A DNA stretch of 45,213 nucleotides from an uncultured Saccharospirillaceae bacterium. Its GTDB lineage: Bacteria; Pseudomonadota; Gammaproteobacteria; Pseudomonadales; Natronospirillaceae. Under the pieces are notes generated by a model, which was not told the DNA's origin, did not search any database, and worked only from the letters and a program-made list of their open reading frames with translations. This document shows positions 17,057 through 25,317 of the stretch, in pieces; position 1 is the stretch's first letter; every line of letters begins with the position of its first letter. The stretch lies in NCBI GenBank assembly GCA_913063165.1, contig CAJXZL010000017.1, forward strand, positions 1 through 45,213, in the 5' to 3' direction. The position numbers and the translations under genes are program-made.

Positions 17057-17953
17057 TTAAAAAAACCGTATCGTCCAATAGTGGTCGATCAGCAGCGCCA
17101 CAAACAACCACATCAAATAGTTGATTGAAAACTTGAATGTGGTGAAGGCAATTTGCCGCTGTTCTGAGCCACGCAGTTGCCAAGCCCACCAAATAAAACG
17201 AAAGTTCAGTAAGGTGACTGCCACCAAATAAATCAAGCCATTGTGGCCCGTAGCAACCGGCAACAGCGTTACTGCCAATAAGATGAAGCAATACAGCAGA
17301 ATCTGAAGACGGGTATAGGGAATCCCATGGGTGACAGGCAACATGGGAATACCCACTTTGCGGTAATCATCAACACGGTAGATAGCCAAGGCCCAAAAAT
17401 GGGGTGGCGTCCATATAAAGATCATCAACACCAATATCAAGGGATAGGCATCGATACTTCCCGTCATCGACGTCCAGCCCAACAGTGGCGGTGCTGCACC
17501 AGCTAAGCCACCGACCACGATGTTTTGCGGGGTAGCGCGCTTGAGGTAGCCAGTATAAATAAAGGCGTAGCCCACCAACGAGGCCAGGGTAAGCCAAGCG
17601 GTTAGCGCATTGACAAACAGTGCCAATATCACCATGCCAAGCACGGTAATGCCAATGGCAAACAACAGACTTTGAAATTCGGATAGTTTACCGGTGACAA
17701 TGGGACGTAAACGGGTACGGGCCATTTGCTTGTCGATTCTGGCGTCAATGACATGGTTAAAGGCTGCGCCACCACCGGCCACCAGTGCAATACCCAGATT
17801 TGCCCACAGCATCAAGACGACATCAGGACGCCCCTCTACCGCCAGCAACATGCCTACCACTGCAGTTAGGATCATCAAGGCGACGACCTTGGGTTTGGTT
17901 ATTGACAGGTAGTCCTGCCAGTAGCCGAATGATTGTGGCGTGGTATCAGTCAT
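17057..17953 (-). CDS. ctaB: protoheme IX farnesyltransferase (heme O synthase)
   Basis: An inner-membrane prenyltransferase of 298 residues that attaches farnesyl to heme B, giving heme O, the precursor of heme A. The UbiA-family Asp-rich motif is NHVIDARIDKQMARTRLRP near residue 67-85; the second conserved loop is VDDYRKVGIPMLPVTHG. Eight or nine membrane segments are visible. AGAGGT lies six bases before the ATG at 17953, which overlaps the ctaA end by eight bases, so translation is probably coupled. Also called cyoE in other systems. Confidence 0.95.
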   Translation of the reverse strand: MTDTTPQSFGYWQDYLSITKPKVVALMILTAVVGMLLAVEGRPDVVLMLWANLGIALVAGGGAAFNHVIDARIDKQMARTRLRPIVTGKLSEFQSLLFAIGITVLGMVILALFVNALTAWLTLASLVGYAFIYTGYLKRATPQNIVVGGLAGAAPPLLGWTSMTGSIDAYPLILVLMIFIWTPPHFWALAIYRVDDYRKVGIPMLPVTHGIPYTRLQILLYCFILLAVTLLPVATGHNGLIYLVAVTLLNFRFIWWAWQLRGSEQRQIAFTTFKFSINYLMWLFVALLIDHYWTIRFF

Positions 17954-19106
17954 TGTCAGACCTCTCGGTAGCACAGTAATTAATGGTAATTAGGGTGAGC
18001 AGCAGCAGGGCACCAAACAGGTTATGCAGTACGGCAACCGGCAATGGCAAGAAAAACGCCACGTTGCTGATGCCTAAGGCGACCTGCGTAGTCAGCACCG
18101 TTGCGAGCAACAGGGCCAGTTTTTTACTGCGTAGGCGATACAGGGCAAAAGCCAACCATCCCAGCACCAGAGTAACGGTAATAGCGCCGATGCGGTGGGC
18201 AAGGTGGATCGCAACGCGGCCCCCGTTATCCATCTGGCCACCCAAATAATTGGGACCTACATGCTGCAAGACGTTAAAGCCTTCAGCAAAATCAGGATCT
18301 GGCCATAGCTGTCCCTGACAATAGGGCAGGTCAGGACAAGCCAGCGCGGCATAGTTAGACGTGGTCCAACCACCGAGTGTAATTTGGATCACCACCACGA
18401 CCAAACCGACCTGCGCGAGGGTTTTAATCGGTGCGATCAGTGCGGCCATATTGATCGCTGTCAGTCGCAATGATTGCCACCACAAAACCGACAGTAGCGT
18501 AAAGCCGCCTAATAAATGCAGGGTGACCACTTGCGGCCACAGTTTTAGGGTAACGGTCCACATACCAAACAAACCCTGCAACACGACCCAACCCGCCACG
18601 AACAGCGGGAGGCGCAGGTTGAGACCCTTTGCCTGCCACGGCACAAATGCCAGACTGCTGAAATAGAGCAGCACCATAATAATGAGCAGGATGTCGAGCT
18701 GGTGACCAATGAAGGCGCGAACGATGGTCGATAATATGAGGAGCCCTAACAAAGTCACCTGTAGTGACCAGACCTTGCGGGGGAAATAACGCAAGACTTG
18801 GAACAGAACAACCAAACACAACAAACCCAGTGACGATGCAAGAATGCGGTGGAATTGCTCAGGCCAGGTTTTACCGGCTAGAACGGGGGTATCCGGAAAA
18901 GCTTGGTTAGCGGTGGCGATATCATCAGCAGAATTGGGCACCCACAGGTGACCATAGCAGGTCGGCCAGTCTGGACAGCCCAAACCGGCGTCTGCCAATC
19001 GCGTAAAGGCACCCAATACGATCACTGACAGTGTTGCGATCAGGGTGATCACGATGAGCCAACGCAAGCGTCTAATGGCAGCGGGGTTAGGCGAATGTTC
19101 GATCAT
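17946..19106 (-). CDS. ctaA: heme A synthase (COX15/CtaA family)
   Basis: A 386-residue membrane protein that oxidises the C8 methyl of heme O to the formyl of heme A. The start has LGAFTRLADAGLGCPDWPTCYG near residues 31-52, the family hallmark, with a matching LGGWTTSNYAALACPDLPYCQG in the second half. Conserved His residues lie in EQFHRILAS, HQLD, HLLGGF and HLAHRIGA. About eight membrane segments are present. It starts four bases after the stop of the CxxxC protein gene and overlaps ctaB downstream, a tight operon. Confidence 0.95.
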   Translation of the reverse strand: MIEHSPNPAAIRRLRWLIVITLIATLSVIVLGAFTRLADAGLGCPDWPTCYGHLWVPNSADDIATANQAFPDTPVLAGKTWPEQFHRILASSLGLLCLVVLFQVLRYFPRKVWSLQVTLLGLLILSTIVRAFIGHQLDILLIIMVLLYFSSLAFVPWQAKGLNLRLPLFVAGWVVLQGLFGMWTVTLKLWPQVVTLHLLGGFTLLSVLWWQSLRLTAINMAALIAPIKTLAQVGLVVVVIQITLGGWTTSNYAALACPDLPYCQGQLWPDPDFAEGFNVLQHVGPNYLGGQMDNGGRVAIHLAHRIGAITVTLVLGWLAFALYRLRSKKLALLLATVLTTQVALGISNVAFFLPLPVAVLHNLFGALLLLTLITINYCATERSDND

Positions 19107-19110
19107 GGTC

Positions 19111-19680
19111 TTATCCTACCATCGACAGTTTTAAGAGCTTTTTCATGTCTTCAATAATATCTTTTGGACTGGCTTCTAAAGAATAGTACATCATGATGTT
19201 ACCCAGAGGATCCGATACAAAAATACCAATATTGTCCGTGGGCGGCGTTTTGGTCAGCTGGTCTAGTGGTGTCAATTTACCAATCACCGTGCGGTAGTAG
19301 CCAACACTGGTAACCGACGCAGGCGCTGGATGGTCCGACAGATACAGCCGTTCAACGCGGCCTTCATTTTTACCTAGGGCAACGTGCAGTTGACGAAGGG
19401 TTACGACCCATGCATCACAGTCCGCATCGCACGTCCCTTCCACACGCAAGATAAATTGCCATTTTTCAGAGGCTAGGGCGTCACCGTTACTGATCGTTAA
19501 TTGTTCTAGCGGTATGACAGGCGTGAACAACAGGCCATTGTTTACCCGCCCACCTGGGGACATCCAGCCACTGGTATACATAAAGGTAGCCAGTGCCATC
19601 AGCAACAGCGGAACGCCTAAAATCAAGGCGGCTAATAACTTGCCCTTATTGGGGTTGTTGGTTGGGGCGGTATCGACCAT
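19111..19680 (-). CDS. membrane-anchored CxxxC protein of the cox locus
   Basis: A 189-residue protein with one N-terminal transmembrane helix (about 16-36) and a periplasmic domain. The motif GTCDADCDAW (Cys84, Cys88) is a CxxxC pair spaced as in SCO proteins, followed by a helix LRQLHVALGKNEGRVERLYL, as in a thioredoxin-type fold; no clear SCO-type His-containing loop is seen. I recall similar uncharacterised proteins between surf1 and ctaA in pseudomonads. The second ATG at 19680 has AGGA eight bases upstream and is preferred. A part in oxidase copper or heme assembly is inferred from position. Confidence 0.75.
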   Translation of the reverse strand: MVDTAPTNNPNKGKLLAALILGVPLLLMALATFMYTSGWMSPGGRVNNGLLFTPVIPLEQLTISNGDALASEKWQFILRVEGTCDADCDAWVVTLRQLHVALGKNEGRVERLYLSDHPAPASVTSVGYYRTVIGKLTPLDQLTKTPPTDNIGIFVSDPLGNIMMYYSLEASPKDIIEDMKKLLKLSMVG

Positions 19681-19695
19681 GCTCATTATCCTGTT

Positions 19696-20364
19696 TTAAA
19701 GGGTACGGGTGCGGTGTTTGTACAATAACAACAAGGCGCCAATTAGCAGCACGCCCGATAACATAAACCACTGCACGGCATAACCTAGGTGACGCGCAGG
19801 GCCAATGACAGTTTGTTTCCAGTTGCGATCCAATGCCTCAGCGGCATCGGGATCTATTTCAAACAGTACGGGTGCCATGTCATCGCCAAAGACATCAGTT
19901 TGAACGGGCAACAGCTGTTGTTCAAGCCAGTGTAGGTCAATCTCTCTTACCTGTGCGTTCCAATCAATAATCGCTGGCAATTCTGGCAGGTCTGGCATTT
20001 GTCGGCGGTAATGCGTATCGGCAACAAAACCCAGATTGACCAGTGCCTCTTGATAAGGTCCCTGATCTAAGGCAACCACCACCAACAATTCAAATCCAAC
20101 GGCGCCGTCTAAGGTGCGGCTGTCCCACCAGTAATAGCGGTCGGTGAGTCTTCCCGTGAGATGTACTGGAGAAAAAGCCACCAAGGACTGCGATAGCGGT
20201 TGTGGCGTTGCGAACGATTGCGCCGCTTGCGCGTTTAATAGTTGAGTCTTTTGGTCAGCTCTGCTTAACTGCCAAAACCCCAGCGACGCGGTAAAGGGCA
20301 CGAAAGTCGCCAACAGCGCGAACAGCCACCATTGATACCACCACATTGCCAATCGGGACCGCAT
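19696..20364 (-). CDS. SURF1-family oxidase assembly protein
   Basis: A 222-residue inner-membrane protein with two transmembrane helices, one at about residues 8-30 and one at about 195-216, bracketing a periplasmic domain: the SURF1/Shy1 topology. Family blocks are LGFWQLSRADQK after the first helix, PVHLTGRLTDRYYWWDSRTLDGAVGFELLV, ALVNLGFV and LGYAVQWFMLS in the last helix. SURF1 binds heme A and helps insert it in subunit I. Its start is 14 bases from the start of the opposite-strand DUF2909 gene, with AGGA seven bases before the ATG. Confidence 0.9.
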   Translation of the reverse strand: MRSRLAMWWYQWWLFALLATFVPFTASLGFWQLSRADQKTQLLNAQAAQSFATPQPLSQSLVAFSPVHLTGRLTDRYYWWDSRTLDGAVGFELLVVVALDQGPYQEALVNLGFVADTHYRRQMPDLPELPAIIDWNAQVREIDLHWLEQQLLPVQTDVFGDDMAPVLFEIDPDAAEALDRNWKQTVIGPARHLGYAVQWFMLSGVLLIGALLLLYKHRTRTL

Positions 20365-20366
20365 AC

Positions 20367-20375
20367 AGGAATCCT
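20367..20375. promoter_or_regulatory. palindrome providing ribosome sites on both strands
   Basis: The 9-base sequence AGGAATCCT has AGGA on the plus strand eight bases before the DUF2909 ATG (20379) and AGGA on the minus strand seven bases before the surf1 ATG (20364). The two genes are divergent with only 14 bases between start codons, so one quasi-palindrome supplies both Shine-Dalgarno sites and there is no room for promoters. Confidence 0.65.
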
Positions 20376-20378
20376 ACT

Positions 20379-20591
20379 ATGTTAAAAATATTGATCATTG
20401 TGCTGATCATTTTAATGCTTGTCACGCTAGGGACGGGTCTACAGTCATTACTAACACATAAAAACCCGAAACGCTTGGTTTGGATTCTTTGGATTCGGAT
20501 CGCCATAGGCGTTAGTTTGATTGTGCTGCTGATCGTAGGAGCATTGACCGGACAATTAGCAGTGGTTGCGCCTTGGTCCGGTCAATACTGA
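20379..20591 (+). CDS. DUF2909 twin-transmembrane protein
   Basis: A 70-residue protein with two transmembrane helices: MLKILIIVLIILMLVTLGTGL and a second from about IRIAIGVSLIVLLIVGAL, joined by a short basic loop with HKNPKRLVW. This is the DUF2909 (twin TM) pattern, found with cytochrome oxidase genes. I chose the ATG at 20379, with AGGA eight bases upstream, over one 33 bases earlier that overlaps surf1. The gene is on the opposite strand between coxC and surf1, inside an otherwise leftward operon, and ends six bases from the coxC stop. Function is unknown. Confidence 0.82.
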   Translation: MLKILIIVLIILMLVTLGTGLQSLLTHKNPKRLVWILWIRIAIGVSLIVLLIVGALTGQLAVVAPWSGQY

Positions 20592-20597
20592 GCGTGG

Positions 20598-21470
20598 TTA
20601 TATCCAGTAAACGAGTATAAACAAGCAAACCCATACCACATCGACAAAGTGCCAGTACCAAGCCGCAGCTTGGAAGCCGAAATGGTCTTCAGACTTAAAG
20701 TGGCCTTTCTGTCCACGGAAGAACATCACGATCAACATGAAGGTACCAATGGTGACGTGTGCACCGTGGAAACCAGTTAACATGAAGAAGGTGGTACCAT
20801 AGATGCCTGAATTTAGGGTAAGACCCAATTCAGTATAGGCTTCATGGTATTCAATGGCTTGGAAATACAAGAACAACAAGCCCAATAGGATGGTGACACC
20901 CAACCAGATTTGCATCGGCTTGCGCTTACCGGCGATTAACGCGTGGTGCGAAATCGTCAAGGTGATACTCGAAGCCAACAGCAAAATGGTATTGATCAAC
21001 GGCAAACCCGTGGCATGAATCACGTCCTCAGGTCCCGGGAACAAGCTATTGTCTGGGTTACTCATTAAAGGCCAGGATGCGGTAAAGTTGTCATACAACA
21101 TCTGGGTACTTTCAAAAGCGCCTTCACCAGCCAGCCAATGAATATTGAGGCCCCGAACGTAGTACAGGGCACCAAAGAAGGCGGCAAAGAACATCACTTC
21201 AGAAAAGATGAACCAGCCCATGCCCCATACATAGCTGCGCTTGAGCTGTGGACCGGCAAGACCCTGGTGGTTTTCTGTGATCTGAATACTAAACCACTGA
21301 TAAAGTGTGGCGGCGAGTACCAAGCAACCTGCAAGGAACATCATCGCATTGCTGCCATTCATCCAGAGGGCAGCACCAGTTACTGTGGTGGCCATGCCAA
21401 TTGCCATCCAAATCGGCAACTTGCTTTGCTCGGGAACGTAATAGGTTTCAGTCTGTGTTTCACTGGCCAT
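20598..21470 (-). CDS. coxC: cytochrome c oxidase subunit III
   Basis: Subunit III of the aa3-type terminal oxidase, 290 residues with seven transmembrane segments. Recognisable blocks are RSYVWGMGWFIFSEVMFFAAFFGA, HHALIAGKRKP, FHGAHVTIGTFMLIV, and the end WYWHFVDVVWVCLFILVYWI, which is the family's C-terminal signature. I start at the ATG at 21470, with GGAG upstream; the longer frame lies wholly in ctaG. The first codons overlap the ctaG end by 11 bases, suggesting translational coupling. Confidence 0.96.
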   Translation of the reverse strand: MASETQTETYYVPEQSKLPIWMAIGMATTVTGAALWMNGSNAMMFLAGCLVLAATLYQWFSIQITENHQGLAGPQLKRSYVWGMGWFIFSEVMFFAAFFGALYYVRGLNIHWLAGEGAFESTQMLYDNFTASWPLMSNPDNSLFPGPEDVIHATGLPLINTILLLASSITLTISHHALIAGKRKPMQIWLGVTILLGLLFLYFQAIEYHEAYTELGLTLNSGIYGTTFFMLTGFHGAHVTIGTFMLIVMFFRGQKGHFKSEDHFGFQAAAWYWHFVDVVWVCLFILVYWI

Positions 21471-22014
21471 TTTTTTCTCCGTTTGCCGCAACCTGAGTAA
21501 TATCAAACAGGGTATAGGACAAAGTCAGTGTATCAATCGTGTCTGGAAGTTCTGGATCAATCATAAAGCGCAGTGCCATATCTTCGGCTTCACCTGCAGC
21601 TAGTGTTTGTTGTTTGAAACAAAAGCATTCCGTTTTGTGAAAGTAATTCGCACCTTGGAACGGGCTAACACTGGGTATCGCCTGTGCCATCATGGTCTTA
21701 TCGCTGTTGTTGCCAGCATGAAAAGACACCGTGGTGAACTCACCAGGATGGACCTTTACGGTGCGGACATTGGGATAAAAATCCCAAGGCATACCTTCGT
21801 TATTCATTGCTAAAAACTGCACGGTAATGGTGCGTTCTTGTACATCGACCTGGGTGGTTTCTTCATAGACACCACCGGTACGTCCCGTTACCCCTGTCCA
21901 CTCACAAATCAAGTCGTACATGGGCACCAAACCGTAGAATACAAAAGCAAGCATCATAACCACTGCGGTCAGTGATTTAATAATGATACTGCGATGCTTG
22001 CTCTGTTCTGCCAT
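21460..22014 (-). CDS. ctaG: Cox11-family copper assembly protein
   Basis: A 184-residue protein with one N-terminal transmembrane helix (about 12-32) and a periplasmic immunoglobulin-like domain. Cox11 delivers copper to the CuB site of subunit I. The copper-binding CFCF motif is at 130-133 (HKTECFCFKQQ), and YDLICEWTGVTGRTGG after the helix is a family hallmark. It lies 21 bases downstream of coxA and overlaps coxC by 11 bases, the usual order coxB-coxA-ctaG-coxC. Confidence 0.95.
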   Translation of the reverse strand: MAEQSKHRSIIIKSLTAVVMMLAFVFYGLVPMYDLICEWTGVTGRTGGVYEETTQVDVQERTITVQFLAMNNEGMPWDFYPNVRTVKVHPGEFTTVSFHAGNNSDKTMMAQAIPSVSPFQGANYFHKTECFCFKQQTLAAGEAEDMALRFMIDPELPDTIDTLTLSYTLFDITQVAANGEKNGQ

Positions 22015-22035
22015 TACCGTGTCATTTCCTGCTAA

Positions 22036-23610
22036 TTAATCGACTTTAGGGGGCGTCGTAAACGTGTGGTATGGGGCTGGAGATGGAATAGTCCACTCCA
22101 AGCCTTCCGCACCTTCCCATGGCTTATCAGGTGCTTTCTCACCACCACGGATCGCCTTGATCACCACATAAAGGAACATCAGCTGGCTCGCGCCGAACAA
22201 GAACGCGCCCAAACTTGAGATCATGTTCATATCGGCAAACTGTAATGCGTAGTCTGGAATACGACGTGGCATACCGGCTAGACCGATAAAGTGTTGTGGG
22301 AAGAAGGTAACGTTAACCCCAACGAAAGACAGCCAAAAGTGAATCTTGCCGAGCTTTTCGTCATACATGAAACCTGTCCACTTAGGCAACCAGTAGTAGA
22401 CCGCCGCCATAATGGAGAAGATCGCACCTGGTACCAATACATAGTGAAAGTGTGCCACTACGAAGTAGGTGTCATGGTACTGGAAGTCAGCCGGCGCGAT
22501 CGCCAACATCAAGCCTGAGAATCCACCAATAGAGAACAGCACCACGAAGGCCACCGCAAACAACATCGGGGTTTCAAAGGTTAGCGAGCCACGGAACATG
22601 GTCGCGATCCAGTTAAAGACTTTGACGCCAGTCGGGATTGCAATCAGCATGGTGGAGTACATAAAGAACAGCTCACCTGCCAAGGGAATACCCACTGTAA
22701 ACATGTGGTGCGCCCATACGATGAACGACAAGAATGCAATCGAGCTGGTCGCGTATACCATTGATGCGTAACCAAAGAGCTTCTTGCGCGAAAACGCTGG
22801 GATAATCGCAGATACGATACCAAAGGCTGGCAAAATCATGATGTACACTTCAGGGTGACCGAAGAACCAGAACACGTGCTGGAATAGAATCGGTGAACCA
22901 CCACCGGCAGCGTTAAAGAACGCTGTGCCGAAGTGAATATCCATCAACATCATGGTCACAACGCCTGCCAAAACTGGCATAACGGCGATCAACAAGTAAG
23001 CCGTAATCAACCAAGTCCAAACGAACAGTGGCATCTTCATCCATGTCATACCTGGTGCGCGCATGTTGAAGATGGTTGCAACGATGTTAATCGCGCCCAT
23101 GATCGACGATGCACCCATGATATGGACAGCAAAGATGAAGAACGTCACGCTCGGTGGCGCATAGGTGGTCGACAAGGGCGCATAGAATGTCCAACCGAAG
23201 TTTGGTGCACCACCATCCATAAACAGGGTGCTTATCATCATCGCGAAAGCGAAGGGTAGAATCCAAAAGCTCAGGTTGTTCATGCGCGGTAACGCCATAT
23301 CTGGCGCACCAATCATCATGGGTACCATCCAGTTAGCCAAGCCAACAAAGGCAGGCATTACGGCACCAAACACCATAATCAAGCCGTGCATGGTGGTCAT
23401 CTGGTTGAAAAATTCAGGCTGGATCAACTGTAGGCCAGGCTGGAATAATTCGGCACGGATAACCATGGCAAAGATGCCGCCGAGGAAGAACATGGACAAG
23501 CTGAACCAGAGGTACAGCGTGCCGATGTCTTTATGGTTAGTGGTATACAACCAACGGGTCAGCCCTTTGGCTGGGCCGTGATGGTCGGAACCAGTGTGTG
23601 CTGCTGTCAT
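22036..23610 (-). CDS. coxA: cytochrome c oxidase subunit I
   Basis: The catalytic subunit of an aa3-type heme-copper oxidase, 524 residues, twelve transmembrane segments. Visible signatures are TTMHGLIMVFGAVMP (low-spin heme His), WFFGHPEVYIMILPAFG (CuB His and the cross-linked Tyr), VWAHHMFTVG (two CuB His) and DTYFVVAHFHYVL (heme a3 and heme a His). The HPEVY motif with the Tyr on helix VI marks a type A oxidase. AGGAG is six bases before the ATG at 23610. It follows coxB by ten bases. Confidence 0.97.
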   Translation of the reverse strand: MTAAHTGSDHHGPAKGLTRWLYTTNHKDIGTLYLWFSLSMFFLGGIFAMVIRAELFQPGLQLIQPEFFNQMTTMHGLIMVFGAVMPAFVGLANWMVPMMIGAPDMALPRMNNLSFWILPFAFAMMISTLFMDGGAPNFGWTFYAPLSTTYAPPSVTFFIFAVHIMGASSIMGAINIVATIFNMRAPGMTWMKMPLFVWTWLITAYLLIAVMPVLAGVVTMMLMDIHFGTAFFNAAGGGSPILFQHVFWFFGHPEVYIMILPAFGIVSAIIPAFSRKKLFGYASMVYATSSIAFLSFIVWAHHMFTVGIPLAGELFFMYSTMLIAIPTGVKVFNWIATMFRGSLTFETPMLFAVAFVVLFSIGGFSGLMLAIAPADFQYHDTYFVVAHFHYVLVPGAIFSIMAAVYYWLPKWTGFMYDEKLGKIHFWLSFVGVNVTFFPQHFIGLAGMPRRIPDYALQFADMNMISSLGAFLFGASQLMFLYVVIKAIRGGEKAPDKPWEGAEGLEWTIPSPAPYHTFTTPPKVD

Positions 23611-23620
23611 TTTGTTCTCC

Positions 23621-24769
23621 TCATTGTCCCGCCCGGAATGCCGCAACATCCTGAGGCGTTACCGAATCACCAGTGTTGTTGCCCCATGCATTACGTTCAT
23701 ACGTAACCACGGCAGCGACATCAGTATCAGAAAGCTGTTTGCCGAATGCAGACATTGCTGTACCAGCAACCCCTTCTACGACCATTCTGATATGCTCATT
23801 TACAGGACCCAATGCAACCGGGCTGTTCGCCAGTGCTGGGAACGCACCTGGAATACCTAGACCTGTAGCTTGGTGACACGCAGCACAGAAAGTGTTGTAT
23901 GTGGTTTCACCGCGAACCATAAGTTCATCAAGCGTCCAATCCGTTTTCTCGCTAAGCGCAGCTTCGTTGGCAGCCAAGCCCAACTTCTCATCACGCCATG
24001 CAGCAAATTCTTCAGGGCTTCTCACGTCAACCACGATAGGCATGTAGCCGTGGTTCTTTCCGCAAAGCTCTGCACACTGTCCACGATAAACACCTTCTTT
24101 GTTTACCTTGGTCCAGGCTTCGTTAACGATGCCAGGTACAGCGTCTTTCTTAACTGCCAAATCAGGTACCCACCATGCGTGGATAACATCGTTCGCAGAG
24201 ATCAAAAAGCGTACGCGGGTATTGGTTGGCAATACCAGTGGCTCGTCTACTTCTAACAAGTAGAACTCACCTTTTTCAGCGGTAGCGTTAAGACCAATTT
24301 GATCGATCGGGGTGCTGAGGTTTGAAAAGAATGAAATCTCCTGATCAGGATCTTCATTGATGTAGCGATAGTGCCACTTCCACTGGTAACCGACGATCTC
24401 AATAGTGACTTCAGAAGCTTCTACTTCGTAAATCTCTGTGAGCGTTTTGGTCGCAGGAATCGCCATGCCGATTAAGATAGCAAAAGGGATCACTGTCCAA
24501 ATAATTTCGACCATCGTGTTTTCATGGAAGTTTGCCGCTACTGCGCCTTGGGATTTGCGGTGCTTGAGCATGGCATAAAACATGACGCCAAAGACAACCA
24601 CAGCAATCACCACGCAAATAGCGAAGATAACCATGTGTAAGTTATAGACGGACCGGCTGACATCAGTCACACCCGGCGTCATATTGAGTATCCATTCAGC
24701 GGATGCTGACGTGGACGCAACTAAAGGCGCGAGACCGAATAGGAGTCGCGAAAATTTTGAACCAAGCAT
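23621..24769 (-). CDS. coxB: cytochrome c oxidase subunit II fused to cytochrome c
   Basis: A 382-residue subunit II with a C-terminal heme c domain. A signal peptide (about 1-24) and two transmembrane helices (about 45-66 and 88-106) precede the CuA domain, whose ligands are visible as His197 (IHAWWVPD), Cys232, Cys236, His240 and Met243 in RGQCAELCGKNHGYM. The extra domain at about 285-382 has CAACH (295-299). Ordinary subunit II ends near residue 280, so this is the caa3-like form that can accept electrons through its own heme. It is first in the operon. The start at 24769 has GAGGT upstream. Confidence 0.95.
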   Translation of the reverse strand: MLGSKFSRLLFGLAPLVASTSASAEWILNMTPGVTDVSRSVYNLHMVIFAICVVIAVVVFGVMFYAMLKHRKSQGAVAANFHENTMVEIIWTVIPFAILIGMAIPATKTLTEIYEVEASEVTIEIVGYQWKWHYRYINEDPDQEISFFSNLSTPIDQIGLNATAEKGEFYLLEVDEPLVLPTNTRVRFLISANDVIHAWWVPDLAVKKDAVPGIVNEAWTKVNKEGVYRGQCAELCGKNHGYMPIVVDVRSPEEFAAWRDEKLGLAANEAALSEKTDWTLDELMVRGETTYNTFCAACHQATGLGIPGAFPALANSPVALGPVNEHIRMVVEGVAGTAMSAFGKQLSDTDVAAVVTYERNAWGNNTGDSVTPQDVAAFRAGQ

Positions 24770-24840
24770 TAAACACCTCAGATTTGGTAAGCCCAACAAC
24801 GATTAGGTTGTGAGAAATCCCGTACGTACAACTTGTATTT

Positions 24841-24846
24841 ATTATA
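24841..24846 (-). promoter_or_regulatory. candidate -10 of the cox operon
   Basis: A perfect TATAAT on the minus strand lies 72 bases before the coxB ATG. No good -35 is visible at 16-18 bases (the best is GATGGC), so the promoter may need an activator. Confidence 0.4.
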
Positions 24847-25019
24847 GACAGATGCCGTGAGCAGCCATCCTGTTGTCAGACATAAACTCAAGCTAGAAAA
24901 ATTGTTCCATGTCAGTATATGTCATTTTGTAGGGCGACTTAAAGCATCTTTTAGGCCGACTATCAATATTTCTGCAGCGTTTAGGCCGCGCAACCCCAGC
25001 AATTTTGGCAGAAGGGCAT

Positions 25020-25066
25020 CTAAAACCCCTTGAAATGTAGGTTTTAGCTCCCGTGAAATCGGAAGC
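25020..25066 (+). other. two adjacent hairpins with a shared loop word
   Basis: CTAAAACC (25020-25027) pairs with GGTTTTAG (25040-25047) around a 12-base loop. GCTCCCG (25047-25053) pairs, with one mismatch, with CGGAAGC (25060-25066) around the loop TGAAAT. The first loop also contains TGAAAT. The strand and whether it is transcribed are not known; neither has a T-tract. Confidence 0.4.
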
Positions 25067-25079
25067 AACAAATATTCTA

Positions 25080-25095
25080 TTTTTGAGTTCAAAAA
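25080..25095. promoter_or_regulatory. 16-base inverted repeat, possible operator
   Basis: TTTTTGA-GT-TCAAAAA is a perfect 7-bp inverted repeat with a 2-base spacer, too tight for an RNA hairpin and typical of a dimeric repressor site. A TATACT at 25110-25115 on the plus strand could be a -10 for the gene at 25318. Confidence 0.4.
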
Positions 25096-25102
25096 CCAGA
25101 AT

Positions 25103-25291
25103 ATGCCACTATACTGCCTCTATCAATGTAATAACTGTCCTTTAAAAGCGGTTCGTAACAGCCCATTTTATGGTCATCTGCAAAATGGCGTCTATTACAC
25201 CGATACTGAACAGCCTGCTGTTGCCTTATGCGGGCTTGGTATTTGGATCAACTTGTTAACACATGATGATGAACCACAGTGGACTTCGTGA
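25103..25291 (+). CDS. doubtful small ORF with an N-terminal CxxC
   Basis: A 62-codon ORF starting MPLYCLYQCNNCPLKA. The first residues recall FmdB-type zinc ribbons (MPxYxYxCxxC), but there is no second CxxC pair, only one more Cys near residue 43. No Shine-Dalgarno is visible before the ATG, and a possible -10 element falls inside the ORF. It may simply be part of the leader of the next gene, which starts 27 bases after its end. Confidence 0.2.
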   Translation: MPLYCLYQCNNCPLKAVRNSPFYGHLQNGVYYTDTEQPAVALCGLGIWINLLTHDDEPQWTS

Positions 25292-25317
25292 GTCCCATAT
25301 ACTGTCGAGGATATTTC

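Larger units (their letters stand above)
24770..25102. other. leader region upstream of the cox operon
   Basis: No supported gene lies in these 333 bases. The left part contains a TATAAT for the leftward cox operon. Three similar words follow: AGGGCGAC (24931), AGGCCGAC (24953) and AGGCCGCG (24983), the last two within TTTAGGCCG repeats 30 bases apart. Then come two adjacent hairpins (25020-25066) and a palindrome (25080-25095), described separately. Confidence 0.6.
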
